From Bacteroidota bacterium (GTDB lineage: Bacteria > Bacteroidota > Bacteroidia > Chitinophagales > Chitinophagaceae): 36,390 nucleotides of DNA. Within the stretch, counting starts at the first letter, position 1. Each line of letters begins with the position of its first letter. The DNA is taken from positions 1-36,390 of the forward strand of contig BJGL01000016.1 of assembly GCA_014190475.1 (NCBI GenBank). The letters run 5' to 3'. The position numbers and the translations under genes were made by a program. Below the pieces are notes generated by a model. The model made no database searches and was not told where the DNA came from. It saw only the letters and a list, made by a program, of their open reading frames with translations. Shown here piece by piece: positions 18,194 through 26,365 of the stretch.

Positions 18194-19477
18194 ATGAATT
18201 TGCTGGATGAACTGAGTTGGAGAGGTATGATTCAAGATATCATGCCCGGCACCCGGGAACAATTAGAAAAAGAGTTGACCACCGGGTACATTGGGTTTGA
18301 TCCAACGGCAGATAGTCTTCATATTGGGAGTTTAGTGCCTATTTTACTACTTGTTCATTTCCAAAAAGCGGGGCACAAACCCATCGCTTTGGTAGGCGGT
18401 GCCACTGGAATGGTTGGTGACCCAAGTGGTAAAAGCGAAGAGAGGAATTTACTGAATGAAGATACCCTGCAAAAAAACATTACTGGCGTCAAAGCGCAGT
18501 TAGAGCGATTTTTGAATTTTTCTCCAACACTTCCCAATGCCGCAGAATTGGTTAACAATTACGATTGGTTTAAGCCTATTTCATTTATTGACTTTTTAAG
18601 AGACACCGGCAAACACATTACGGTAAACTACATGATGGCCAAGGACAGTGTTAAAAAAAGAATTGAGGGTGAAACGGGGATCAGCTACACTGAATTTGCT
18701 TATCAGCTCATGCAAGCCTATGATTTCTACTGGCTATATCAACATAAGCATTGTAAACTTCAAATGGGTGGCAGTGACCAATGGGGAAACATGACAACGG
18801 GAACTGAACTAATCCGAAGAAAATGCGGAGGCGAAGCATTTGTATTCACCAACCCCTTGGTTACAAAATCCGACGGCGGAAAATTTGGAAAAACTGAAGC
18901 AGGAAATATCTGGCTTGACCCCGCTAAAACTTCTCCCTACCAGTTTTATCAGTTTTGGTTGAATGCAAGTGATACGGATGCAACTCGCTGGATCAAGTTA
19001 TTTACTTTTTTAACGCGAGAGGAAATTGACAGCATTACTGAATTGCATTTACAAAATCCAGCAGCACGAATCCTCCAGCGTAAGTTAGCCTCCGAGATTA
19101 CCATCTTTGTGCACGGTCAGGAGGAGCTGAACAAAGCAATTGAAACCACTGAGAAATTATTCGCAAATCAACAGGCACCCATTGAGTCCTTATCTGAACA
19201 AGACTTGGAGCAAATACAAGGTGTAGTAAAAGTGGAAATTGATCGTGCCTTGTTAGAGGAAGGAGTGGATATCGTTAGTTTGCTTGCAAACACAGGGATA
19301 TTTCCAAGCAAAGGAGAAGCAAGAAAAACAGTACAAGGCGGCGGTGTAAGTATCAACCGGAAAAAAGTTGATTCGGTTGATCTAAAAGTGAATGCAGCAT
19401 TCCTTTTACACAACCGGTATATCCTTATTCAAAAAGGGAAAAAGAACTATTTCCTGATTACCGTAAAGGCCGTTTAA
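18194..19477 (+). CDS. tyrS: Tyrosyl-tRNA synthetase
   Basis: Charges tRNA-Tyr with tyrosine in two ATP-dependent steps. 427 residues from ATG at 18194 (MNLLDELSWRGMIQDIMPGT); the frame continues 19 codons upstream, but that stretch does not resemble the family and spans the promoter. Class I signatures are HIGS (43-46) in DPTADSLHIGSLVP and KFGKT (230-234). The tyrosine-binding region has YDFYWLYQ and MGGSDQWGNM. A C-terminal S4 RNA-binding domain covers about 355-427 (GEARKTVQGGGVSINRKKV). tyrS and the C25 peptidase gene diverge from a 74-base gap. Confidence 0.97.
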   Translation: MNLLDELSWRGMIQDIMPGTREQLEKELTTGYIGFDPTADSLHIGSLVPILLLVHFQKAGHKPIALVGGATGMVGDPSGKSEERNLLNEDTLQKNITGVKAQLERFLNFSPTLPNAAELVNNYDWFKPISFIDFLRDTGKHITVNYMMAKDSVKKRIEGETGISYTEFAYQLMQAYDFYWLYQHKHCKLQMGGSDQWGNMTTGTELIRRKCGGEAFVFTNPLVTKSDGGKFGKTEAGNIWLDPAKTSPYQFYQFWLNASDTDATRWIKLFTFLTREEIDSITELHLQNPAARILQRKLASEITIFVHGQEELNKAIETTEKLFANQQAPIESLSEQDLEQIQGVVKVEIDRALLEEGVDIVSLLANTGIFPSKGEARKTVQGGGVSINRKKVDSVDLKVNAAFLLHNRYILIQKGKKNYFLITVKAV

Positions 19478-19491
19478 AATTTCAAAATCCA

Positions 19492-19523
19492 TTTGGGGCA
19501 AAAGCCGAACTGCCCTATTTTTG
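19492..19523 (+). promoter_or_regulatory. Predicted promoter of tRNA-Gln
   Basis: TTTG (19492-19495), 20 bases, then TATTTTTG (19516-19523), both boxes matching the Bacteroidota consensus. The start would be near 19527, about 19 bases before the tRNA 5' end. Confidence 0.7.
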
Positions 19524-19545
19524 CACTCCCGTTTACGGATTGGAT

Positions 19546-19616
19546 TGACCCATGGTGTAACGGTAGCACTACAGATTTTGGTTCTGTCTGTTAAGGTTCG
19601 AATCCTTATGGGTCAA
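19546..19616 (+). tRNA. tRNA-Gln (anticodon TTG)
   Basis: Acceptor arms TGACCCA (19546-19552) and TGGGTCA (19609-19615) pair fully, discriminator A. Anticodon stem ACAGA/TCTGT encloses loop TTTTGGT, giving TTG. The T-arm GGTTCGAATCC is normal. CCA is not encoded. The last 16 bases are the start of a 67-bp sequence duplicated downstream. Confidence 0.95.
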
Positions 19617-19667
19617 CTGCAAACCCTGGCAAACTTGCCAGGGTTTTTTATTCGAGAGGCGTGCAAA
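19601..19667 (+). repeat. 67-bp direct repeat, copy 1 (tRNA-Gln 3' end plus terminator)
   Basis: Covers the last 16 bases of tRNA-Gln, a spacer, the terminator hairpin and the sequence through GTGCAAA. It is repeated at 19772-19838 with a single difference (G at 19611, T at 19782). Confidence 0.95.
19622..19649 (+). terminator. tRNA-Gln terminator
   Basis: Perfect 11-base arms AACCCTGGCAA / TTGCCAGGGTT separated by two bases, followed by a T-run to 19649. A second complete copy lies at 19793-19820. Confidence 0.9.
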
Positions 19668-19776
19668 GCTTGCTTTGCAAAGCGTCGAGAAGAAAAAATA
19701 AAGCCCGCAAAGCGGGCGGGGTTTGCTTTTGAAACCCGCCCCTGGATCACTGAGCTCCGCAGGAGCGAAGTAATCC
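19663..19776. repeat. Hairpin-rich islet between the 67-bp repeats
   Basis: No gene is supported here. Consecutive inverted repeats are: GCAAAGC/GCTTTGC (19663-19678), GCCCGC/GCGGGC around AAA (19703-19717), a GGCGGGGTTT / AAACCCGCC stem with a bulge (about 19716-19740), and a long imperfect palindrome from GGATCAC (19744) through GCTCC-GCA-GGAGC to ATCC (19776). The last resembles palindromic intergenic repeats common in Bacteroidota. In-frame stretches on both strands across it are the product of the repeats. Confidence 0.7.
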
Positions 19777-19838
19777 TTATGTGTCAACTGCAAACCCTGG
19801 CAAACTTGCCAGGGTTTTTTATTCGAGAGGCGTGCAAA
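19772..19838 (+). repeat. 67-bp direct repeat, copy 2
   Basis: 66 of 67 bases match copy 1 at an offset of 171. It carries only the last 16 bases of a tRNA-Gln, so it is a remnant and not a gene, together with an intact terminator (19793-19820). It ends 5 bases before the rmlD stop. Confidence 0.95.
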
Positions 19839-19843
19839 TCAGA

Positions 19844-20719
19844 TTAATATCCTAATTCCCGCATGCACTGCCCTAAACTTTCCTTCCAATCTTTGATGAT
19901 TACCCCATAAGTAGCCACAATCTTGGTGGTGTCCAATACAGACCAAGCCGGTCTTTTGGCAGGCGTTGGGTACTCGGCAGTTGAAATTCCCTTGATAGGA
20001 GTAGTCAATCCTGACAATTTTCCAATCTCAACGGCAAATTGAAACCAACTGATTGTACCAGTATTTGAATAATTGTATATACCTGGAATCCAAGTATTTG
20101 AAGACGCTACCTGAAGTATTGCATTAGCCAGATCAGCAGCATAAGTTGGAGATCCCAGCTGATCTTGAACCACGCTAATTTGCGGCTTATCCTGAAGCAA
20201 GCGGATGATTGTTTTTACAAAATTTTTGCCGAACGAAGAATAGACCCAGGAAGTACGAATGATTACAGCATTAGGATTAACCAACAACGCTTGCCGCTCC
20301 CCTTCCAACTTAGTTTGCCCATAAACACTTTGTGGAGCAGTAAAGTCCTCCTCCTTGTAGGGGCAGGTGGCTGTTCCATCAAAAACATAGTCAGTTGAAA
20401 CATGAATAAACCTACACTCATTAGCTGCACAGACAGCAGCAAGCACACCTACCGCCTCTGCATTGATTTGATAGGCAAGATCACGCTCTTGCTCAGCCTT
20501 GTCAACAGCCGTATACGCTGCACAATTAATAAGCACAGCTGGTTTACAGCCTTTAAAAAAATTACGAACCAGCTCAAAATGATGAATAGGCAAATCCTCA
20601 CGGGAGAGGAAAAGAAATTTGAAAGCTGGCCAATTGGCCTCCAGCTGTTGCAATTCCTTTCCCAATTGCCCATTTGCTCCGGTGACTAAAACGAGCGGCC
20701 TATTATCATTGGCTTCCAT
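19844..20719 (-). CDS. rfbD: dTDP-4-dehydrorhamnose reductase
   Basis: RmlD family: NADPH-dependent last step of dTDP-L-rhamnose synthesis. 291 residues from ATG at 20719; a GTG one codon upstream is possible. The Rossmann nucleotide motif is VTGANGQLGKELQQL near the start, followed by NCAAYTAVDKAEQ, the HVSTDYVFDGTA segment, and the catalytic Tyr-Lys in VYGQTKLEGE (YxxxK). The substrate region has IIRTSWVYSSFGKNF. Its ATG shares one base with the rfbC stop (TGATG), indicating translational coupling. It is last in the four-gene sugar operon. Confidence 0.95.
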   Translation of the reverse strand: MEANDNRPLVLVTGANGQLGKELQQLEANWPAFKFLFLSREDLPIHHFELVRNFFKGCKPAVLINCAAYTAVDKAEQERDLAYQINAEAVGVLAAVCAANECRFIHVSTDYVFDGTATCPYKEEDFTAPQSVYGQTKLEGERQALLVNPNAVIIRTSWVYSSFGKNFVKTIIRLLQDKPQISVVQDQLGSPTYAADLANAILQVASSNTWIPGIYNYSNTGTISWFQFAVEIGKLSGLTTPIKGISTAEYPTPAKRPAWSVLDTTKIVATYGVIIKDWKESLGQCMRELGY

Positions 20720-21282
20720 CACTGGCCGGAAAAATAAAAAGGTGAATCAAAATCTTTCAAAACAGGAAGCACTTGGTCCTTTTCAGAAACCAATTCTTTC
20801 CCAGACTGAACCCTCCAATCAATCTTAAGATCAGGATCTGAGAATAAGATCCCCTGTTCGCTGGGTTTATGATATAGCGCATCACATTTGTATAAAACCT
20901 CTGCCTGCTCGCTAAGCACAGAAAAACCGTGGGCAAAACCACGCGGTACCAGTAATTGCTTTTTATTTTCACTATTCAATTCAATGGTCAACACCTGTCC
21001 ATAAGTGGGAGAACCTCTTCGAATGTCTACCACTACATCCAGGATACTACCTCGCAATACGCGAATTAGTTTTGTTTGCGCATGGGGTGGTGTTTGAAAA
21101 TGTAAGCCTCGAATAACGCCATAGCTTGAGGACGATTGATTATCCTGCACCCAACGAAAATTGAGGCCTTGTTCTTGAAATGTATGTTCGTTGTAAGATT
21201 CAAAAAAATAACCGCGGCTATCCCCATGGACCTGTGGTTCAAAGATGAGTAAACCCGGAAATTGAGTAGTCGTAAATGGCAT
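20719..21282 (-). CDS. rfbC: dTDP-4-dehydrorhamnose 3,5-epimerase
   Basis: RmlC family cupin that epimerises C3 and C5 of dTDP-4-keto-6-deoxyglucose. 187 residues from ATG at 21282 (MPFTTTQFPGLLIFEPQVHG); the frame extends 12 codons upstream into the preceding gene, but the ATG one base after that gene's stop is the natural start. Family signatures: DSRGYFFESYNEHTF, QDNQSSSSYGVIRGLHFQ with the catalytic His, VDIRRGSPTYGQ and VPRGFAHGFSVLSE. It lies between the dehydrogenase and rfbD. No rfbA or rfbB is in the window. Confidence 0.96.
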   Translation of the reverse strand: MPFTTTQFPGLLIFEPQVHGDSRGYFFESYNEHTFQEQGLNFRWVQDNQSSSSYGVIRGLHFQTPPHAQTKLIRVLRGSILDVVVDIRRGSPTYGQVLTIELNSENKKQLLVPRGFAHGFSVLSEQAEVLYKCDALYHKPSEQGILFSDPDLKIDWRVQSGKELVSEKDQVLPVLKDFDSPFYFSGQ

Positions 21283-21283
21283 G

Positions 21284-22591
21284 TTAAATTGTCCAGTATT
21301 TTCGATTATGAATAACACCCTTGAAGGCTCCTGTCAAATCTATGACCAAAGCAGTACCAAACGTGCAATTGCAAAAATAGCTTTCTCCGAGCTCTTTATA
21401 CACCGCATGATTGACAGCAACGATAACCACCTGATAGCAACCATGAGGCTGGCGGGTTAGCGACAATCCGGATACTTGCTGTAGCAGTTGTGTGTCCACG
21501 AGCGGATCAACCAGCTCCACCACTATATTATTTTTCATCAACAATTTAGCCAGCTCTACCGACTTTGAATTTCGTACATCCTTTACATTGGGTTTAAAGC
21601 TAGCTCCCATTATCAAAACACGTTGGTCATTTTCTTCATTCTTCACAGTTTTCAAATGCTTTAGTACTTGTGCAGCTACGCGCGCTACCATTCCTTCGTT
21701 AATCCGTCTAGCTTCCTCAACAAGGGGTGCATTTATACTTTGTTGCTTGAGTAGGTCAAGCAGGTAATAAGGATCCACACTGATACAATGGCCTCCGGCT
21801 AAGCCAGGTCGAAATGGTAGAAAATTCCATTTTGTAGCCGCCGCCTCCCAAACAGCACCTGGATTAATCCCTAATTTCTCATAGACAGCGGACAGTTCAT
21901 TCAGCAACGCAATATTTACATCGCGCTGAATATTCTCTGTCAACTTTGCGGCCTCTGCAACACGAATCGACTCACAAGCATGCACCCCAGCCGCCGTAAC
22001 ATGCTGATATAACTGAGTCATAAAATACAAAGTAGCAGGATCGGAAGCAGCCACTAACTTAATAACCGCCCCGATGTGATGAACAGCATCACCTGGATTT
22101 ATTCGCTCGGGAGAATAGCCCATTGAAAAATCCTCCCCCATTTTTAGTCCTGAAATTTTTTCTAAAATAGGAGCACAAAATTCTTCTGTACAACCTGGAT
22201 AAACAGTAGATTCAACTATTACACAATCCCCGGATTTTAAAAATTCTCCAACTTGCTCTATCGCTCCTTTTAAAGAACGCAAATCGGGCAAATGATTTGA
22301 ATCCACGGGCGTAGGAACAGCAATGATATAAACGCAGGCATTGGACAGTTGCACTGCATCATTGGTAAAAAGGGGTATTAGGTTAGGGAGCTGAGGAAAT
22401 ACAAGTTCTTGATTTGAATCAAAGCCACTTTGTAATTGCTGTATACGAACTAAATCACTATCATAGCCAATTACACTAAACCGTTCTGCTAATCGCAAGG
22501 CAAGCGGTAATCCTGTATAGCCCAACCCAATCACCGCAATGGAGTCTATTTTTTCGAGAAATCTATTTAGCGGTTTATTGCGCATAGCCAT
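21284..22591 (-). CDS. UDP-N-acetylhexosamine 6-dehydrogenase (TviB/WbpO/WecC type)
   Basis: NAD-dependent oxidation of a UDP-sugar to its uronic acid, feeding surface polysaccharide synthesis. 435 residues. The N-terminal Rossmann motif is IAVIGLGYTGLPLAL (about 17-31), then IIAVPTPVDSNHLPDL, and EST in DCVIVESTVYPG. The catalytic Cys is in GGHCISVDPYYL, the form seen in N-acetylhexosamine dehydrogenases; UDP-glucose dehydrogenases usually have GGSCFPKD. The C-terminal domain contains VLIMGASFKPNVKDVRNSKS. Its start lies 3 bases after the aminotransferase stop, and rfbC starts 1 base after its own stop. Which UDP-sugar it uses (GlcNAc, GalNAc or ManNAc) is not resolved. Confidence 0.9.
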   Translation of the reverse strand: MAMRNKPLNRFLEKIDSIAVIGLGYTGLPLALRLAERFSVIGYDSDLVRIQQLQSGFDSNQELVFPQLPNLIPLFTNDAVQLSNACVYIIAVPTPVDSNHLPDLRSLKGAIEQVGEFLKSGDCVIVESTVYPGCTEEFCAPILEKISGLKMGEDFSMGYSPERINPGDAVHHIGAVIKLVAASDPATLYFMTQLYQHVTAAGVHACESIRVAEAAKLTENIQRDVNIALLNELSAVYEKLGINPGAVWEAAATKWNFLPFRPGLAGGHCISVDPYYLLDLLKQQSINAPLVEEARRINEGMVARVAAQVLKHLKTVKNEENDQRVLIMGASFKPNVKDVRNSKSVELAKLLMKNNIVVELVDPLVDTQLLQQVSGLSLTRQPHGCYQVVIVAVNHAVYKELGESYFCNCTFGTALVIDLTGAFKGVIHNRKYWTI

Positions 22592-22594
22592 TAG

Positions 22595-23722
22595 TTACCC
22601 AATAAAATCCAACACAGCACGAGTTATAGTAGCTAGTTGCTCCTGATCGAGTTCAGTATGAATGGGAAGAGAGACCACTCGTTCTGTCAACCAATCAGTA
22701 ACGGGCAAATGCGGAAGTGAATTTCCAGATAACCCAAACATCTTTTGCCGATGTCCAGGCACTGGGTAATATATCATGGAGGGAATTTGCCTTTCATTGA
22801 GATAGGCCACCAATTGATCTCGGTTTGTTCCTTCAAGCAATAACGTGTACTGATGAAAAACATGTTTAGCATAAGGAGCCCTATAGGGCGTTGTCAAAGA
22901 AGTGCAATTCGCAAAAGCCTGATCATAAAAATCAGCAGCAGACCGACGCGCAAGATTGTATGCATCCAGATGTTTCAACTTAATCGATAGTATTGCGGCT
23001 TGTATGGCATCCAAACGGCTATTACAACCTACTACATCATGGTAATAACGCTTACTTTGTCCATGGTTGGCAATCATAGTTATTTTATTTGCCAACACGC
23101 TATCGTTGGTAAATATTGCCCCTCCATCACCAAAGGCACCCAGATTTTTTGAGGGGTAAAATGAAGTACACCCTATATGCCCCATCGTACCCGTCATTTG
23201 TTCCGTTCCATCACTGAACTGATAACGCCCGCCAATTGCTTGAGCATTATCCTCGATTACAAATAAATTATACTCTTTTGCGATCTGAAGAATTTCCTCC
23301 ATGGGCGCAGACTGCCCATATAAGTGAACGGGTACAATGGCTTTCGTGCGAGGGGTAATTGCACTACGCAACGAGGCAGGATCCATACAAAAAGTACGCC
23401 GATCTACTTCAACAAAAACTGGCTTCAACCTTAATAAACCAATTACTTCTGTTGTTGCGATGTAGGTAAATGATGGTGTAATCACTTCATCGCCAGGTTG
23501 CAAGTCCAATGCCATCATGGCAATTTGCAAAGCATCAGTACCATTGGCACAGGGAATTACATGTTTAGCCCCCAAGTAGTTTGCAAGTGACTGAGAAAAA
23601 GCAGAAACAGCTGGCCCATTGATAAAGGCACTGCTCTCCATCACTTTTAAAACCGCATCATCCACCTCCTGCTTGATTTTGAGATACTGTGTTTTAGTAT
23701 CTACCATTTGAATGGGTCGCAT
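22595..23722 (-). CDS. DegT/DnrJ/EryC1/StrS-type sugar aminotransferase
   Basis: PLP enzyme transferring an amino group to a nucleotide keto-sugar. 375 residues from ATG at 23722 (MRPIQMVDTKTQYLKIKQEV); the frame opens 17 codons earlier, but those residues do not fit the family and cover a promoter-like box. Signatures: ANGTDALQIAMMALDL, GDEVITPSFTYIATTEV, VIEDNAQAIGG with the PLP-binding Asp, and the PLP Lys in TSFYPSKNLGAFGDGGAIFT. It leads the sugar operon and is followed by a UDP-HexNAc-type dehydrogenase, the pairing seen in pathways for amino-uronic or di-N-acetyl sugars (WbpE-like); the exact substrate is unknown. Confidence 0.92.
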   Translation of the reverse strand: MRPIQMVDTKTQYLKIKQEVDDAVLKVMESSAFINGPAVSAFSQSLANYLGAKHVIPCANGTDALQIAMMALDLQPGDEVITPSFTYIATTEVIGLLRLKPVFVEVDRRTFCMDPASLRSAITPRTKAIVPVHLYGQSAPMEEILQIAKEYNLFVIEDNAQAIGGRYQFSDGTEQMTGTMGHIGCTSFYPSKNLGAFGDGGAIFTNDSVLANKITMIANHGQSKRYYHDVVGCNSRLDAIQAAILSIKLKHLDAYNLARRSAADFYDQAFANCTSLTTPYRAPYAKHVFHQYTLLLEGTNRDQLVAYLNERQIPSMIYYPVPGHRQKMFGLSGNSLPHLPVTDWLTERVVSLPIHTELDQEQLATITRAVLDFIG

Positions 23723-23744
23723 AGATTGATCAATCAGTGAGGGA

Positions 23745-23752
23745 CAAAAGTA
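23745..23752 (-). promoter_or_regulatory. -7 element of the sugar operon
   Basis: TACTTTTG on the minus strand matches TAnnTTTG; the -33 region is weak. The expected start near 23741 is 19 bases before the chosen aminotransferase ATG (23722) and downstream of the longer frame's start. Confidence 0.5.
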
Positions 23753-23776
23753 ACGAAATGGGCACAGTTCCATTGA

Positions 23777-25078
23777 ATGGAACTAACTTTGCAAAACTTC
23801 AATTTGCTCAACTTGTATCTGATTTTCTATCATATTTTTTTGTTTCTATTCAGAGTAGGTCTTTGGACAGCTGCACCCTTTCATGCAAAGGCAAGATGCT
23901 GGGTAAAGGGGCGAATTGGCATTTTCAAAAAAATGCGAGCCCAAATTAACCCACAAGACCGCGTAATTTGGATGCATGTTGCCTCACTTGGAGAATTCGA
24001 ACAAGGAAGACCGTTGATTGAGCGACTCAGAAAAGAATACCCCAACCACAAATTACTACTCACTTTCTTTTCGCCCTCAGGCTATGAAATAAGAAAGAAC
24101 TATGCCGGAGCTGACTGGATATTTTATTTGCCGTTGGATGGGCCTAAAACAGCAAAGCAATTTTTAGATATTGCCCACCCTGAACTTGTTTTATTTGTCA
24201 AATATGAATTTTGGTTTTTTTACTTGAAGAAGATAAGCTATCGAAAAATCCCGCTTCTTCTTGTTTCGGCTATATTCAGAAAAGAGATGTCTTTTTTTCG
24301 CTGGTATGGAGGCATCTCTCGAAAAATGGCTGCCCGCTTTGACCATTTGTTTGTTCAGGATAAGCAATCCTTGGAACTACTTAAAAACATTGGACTTGGA
24401 TCGATCAGTTCAGTTTCAGGAGATACGCGGTTTGATCGTGTGGTTGAAATAGCAGTTACTCACGCACCAGTGGAGGGCATTGAGCAGTTTAAAGCCAGTA
24501 ACCCATTACTGGTAGCCGGCAGCACTTGGCCAGGCGATGAAAAGGTGATTGCACGTGCGTTGCAAAATCCTGGCAATTCACAGCTCAAAGTGATTATTGC
24601 CCCCCACGAAGTGAGCAATACTCATTTGAATGAGCTACGCGTGCTTTTCACTCAATCTCAACTATATTCCGCTTACTTACATTCGCCGGATCCACATGCA
24701 AACGTTTTGATTATAGATTCGATTGGACTTCTCTCCAAACTATATCATTACGCAACCTTTGCCTATGTAGGGGGCGGATTTAAATTACCTGGTATTCATA
24801 ATATTTTAGAGGCCGCTGTATTTGGCAAACCGGTTTTCTTTGGACCACATCATCAACGCTTTTTAGAAGCGATTGAACTATTGGAACAAGGCGGTGCCAT
24901 TGCACTAACAAAAGAAGTAGATCCGGGCTATACATTAGGACTTCACCTGGCATCACTGCTTTCCGATACACCTAAACTAGCTAGCATGGGATCGGCCGCG
25001 TACCAATATGTACATGCAAAACAAGGCGCCACTGAAACAATTCTTGATTTTATCAGAAAAAAATGGACATTCGAATAA
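23777..25078 (+). CDS. waaA: 3-deoxy-D-manno-octulosonic acid (Kdo) transferase
   Basis: WaaA/KdtA glycosyltransferase that adds Kdo from CMP-Kdo to lipid A precursor at the inner membrane. Up to 433 residues. An N-terminal membrane anchor (about 10-31, LLNLYLIFYHIFLFLFRVGL) is followed by the GT-B fold: WMHVASLGEFEQGRPLIERL with the catalytic Glu, VKYEFWFFYL, SGDTRFDRV, LVAGSTWPGDE and YVGGGFKLPGIHNILEAAVF. The start is uncertain: ATG 23777 lies upstream of a perfect -7 box at 23784-23791, so translation may begin at TTG 23804 or 23813, close to family N-termini. It is divergent from the surface-sugar operon and 36 bases before tdk. Confidence 0.93.
   Translation: MELTLQNFNLLNLYLIFYHIFLFLFRVGLWTAAPFHAKARCWVKGRIGIFKKMRAQINPQDRVIWMHVASLGEFEQGRPLIERLRKEYPNHKLLLTFFSPSGYEIRKNYAGADWIFYLPLDGPKTAKQFLDIAHPELVLFVKYEFWFFYLKKISYRKIPLLLVSAIFRKEMSFFRWYGGISRKMAARFDHLFVQDKQSLELLKNIGLGSISSVSGDTRFDRVVEIAVTHAPVEGIEQFKASNPLLVAGSTWPGDEKVIARALQNPGNSQLKVIIAPHEVSNTHLNELRVLFTQSQLYSAYLHSPDPHANVLIIDSIGLLSKLYHYATFAYVGGGFKLPGIHNILEAAVFGKPVFFGPHHQRFLEAIELLEQGGAIALTKEVDPGYTLGLHLASLLSDTPKLASMGSAAYQYVHAKQGATETILDFIRKKWTFE
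23784..23791 (+). promoter_or_regulatory. -7 element near the waaA start
   Basis: TAACTTTG on the plus strand, full match to TAnnTTTG, but without TTG at the right distance. It lies inside the longest waaA frame, implying a shorter protein or a chance match. Confidence 0.4.
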
Positions 25079-25114
25079 AGTCACCCTACCTTTCAAAATA
25101 AACCAGCACGGAAG

Positions 25115-25681
25115 ATGTTTATAGAACCCAATAACAGCGGTGAAAGAAGAGGCAGCATTGAAGTAATCTGCGGATCGATGTTTAGCGGCAAGACCGAGGA
25201 GTTGATCAGACGCCTGAAACGTGTTCGCATTGCCAACCAGCGTATTGTTGTTTTCAAACCGCTAATTGATAACCGATACGCGGAGGAAAAGATTGTGTCA
25301 CACGACACTAACTTTTTTGACTCAATCCCAATTGGTGTTGCAAAAGAAATTTTTGATAAAATTGAGGATGCCGAAGTGGTGGGGATAGACGAAGCACAAT
25401 TTTTTGATGCGGAAATTGCAGATTGTTGTGACCTATTAGCATTTCGGGGAATTCGCGTGATTGTGGCAGGTTTAGATATGGATTATTTGGGTAAGCCCTT
25501 TGGACCTATGCCCCAAATTTTGGCAAAAGCAGATTATGTAACTAAACTACATGCCATCTGCCAACAGTGTGGAGGAATCGCCAATTATTCCTATCGGAAA
25601 GTTGCCAATGAGGAGCAGGTGATGCTCGGCGCAACCGACTCCTATGAACCCCGTTGCCGCAAGTGCTACCAACAGTCCTAA
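25115..25681 (+). CDS. tdk: Thymidine kinase (type II)
   Basis: Phosphorylates thymidine with ATP in the salvage pathway. 188 residues. The P-loop is VICGSMFSGKTEELIRRL (about 17-34); the DEAQFF motif follows in EVVGIDEAQFFDAEIADC; the substrate segment is VIVAGLDMDYLGKPFGPM. Zinc-binding cysteines come as CQQCGG and CRKC near the C-terminus. It lies between waaA and ccmB on the same strand, with ccmB starting 3 bases after its stop, so the genes are probably cotranscribed although functionally unrelated. Confidence 0.96.
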   Translation: MFIEPNNSGERRGSIEVICGSMFSGKTEELIRRLKRVRIANQRIVVFKPLIDNRYAEEKIVSHDTNFFDSIPIGVAKEIFDKIEDAEVVGIDEAQFFDAEIADCCDLLAFRGIRVIVAGLDMDYLGKPFGPMPQILAKADYVTKLHAICQQCGGIANYSYRKVANEEQVMLGATDSYEPRCRKCYQQS

Positions 25682-25684
25682 CGT

Positions 25685-26332
25685 ATGGGTAAGATTTTTT
25701 CACTCATAAAAAAAGATTTCTTGCTGGAACTTCGGCAGCAGTACAGCTTCTATGGCTTACTGTTATATGGAGCCTCCACGCTTTTTCTTCTTTTTATGGC
25801 ACTCGAATCGCCCGAAGCCAACGTTTGGAATGGATTATTTTGGATAACGCAACTATTTATTTGTATCAATGCCGTCGCTAAAGCCTTTCTGCAAGAGAGT
25901 AAAGGAAGAATGCTTTATTACTACACCCTCAACCACCCTACCAGTTTTATACTGGCAAAACTATTGTACAACGGAATCCTGATGATGGTGATGAGTGCAA
26001 TCAGTCTTTTCTTTTTCTTATTACTAATGGGGAACCCTATTGACAAGATGGGGGCTTTTATTGGAATGGTTTTTTTAGGAGGGTTTAGCTTGAGTTTAGT
26101 GTTTGGCTTTTTGGCTGCCATTGCTGCCCGTGCGCAGCAAAATGCCGCTGTAATGGCAATACTGGGCTTTCCCGTAATAATACCACAAGTCATTCTACTG
26201 ATGCGTTTATCATCGACTGCATTTTCACCTTTATTGAATATCCCCACACCTACTATCCTATTGTTATTGGCACTGGATGCACTCGTTATCCTACTGGCTG
26301 TGATCCTGTTCCCTTTTTTGTGGAAAGACTAG
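25685..26332 (+). CDS. ccmB: Heme exporter membrane protein CcmB
   Basis: Membrane subunit of the CcmAB transporter that works with CcmC and CcmD to load heme onto CcmE for cytochrome c maturation. 215 residues with about six membrane segments, starting MGKIFSLIKKDFLLELRQQY and including QESKGRMLYYYTLNHPTSFI, LGFPVIIPQVILLMRL and a last helix ALDALVILLAVILFPFLW. No ccmA ATPase gene lies in the window. It begins 3 bases after tdk and precedes ccmC by 53 bases. Confidence 0.9.
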   Translation: MGKIFSLIKKDFLLELRQQYSFYGLLLYGASTLFLLFMALESPEANVWNGLFWITQLFICINAVAKAFLQESKGRMLYYYTLNHPTSFILAKLLYNGILMMVMSAISLFFFLLLMGNPIDKMGAFIGMVFLGGFSLSLVFGFLAAIAARAQQNAAVMAILGFPVIIPQVILLMRLSSTAFSPLLNIPTPTILLLLALDALVILLAVILFPFLWKD

Positions 26333-26365
26333 GATTGTAACGCTGCCCTTTTGATCCCATCTCCC

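Noticed and set aside
19521-19847. 108-codon plus-strand frame and a 74-codon minus-strand frame over tRNA-Gln and the islet
   Set aside because: Their repeated peptides come directly from the 67-bp repeats and the tRNA; no independent coding evidence.
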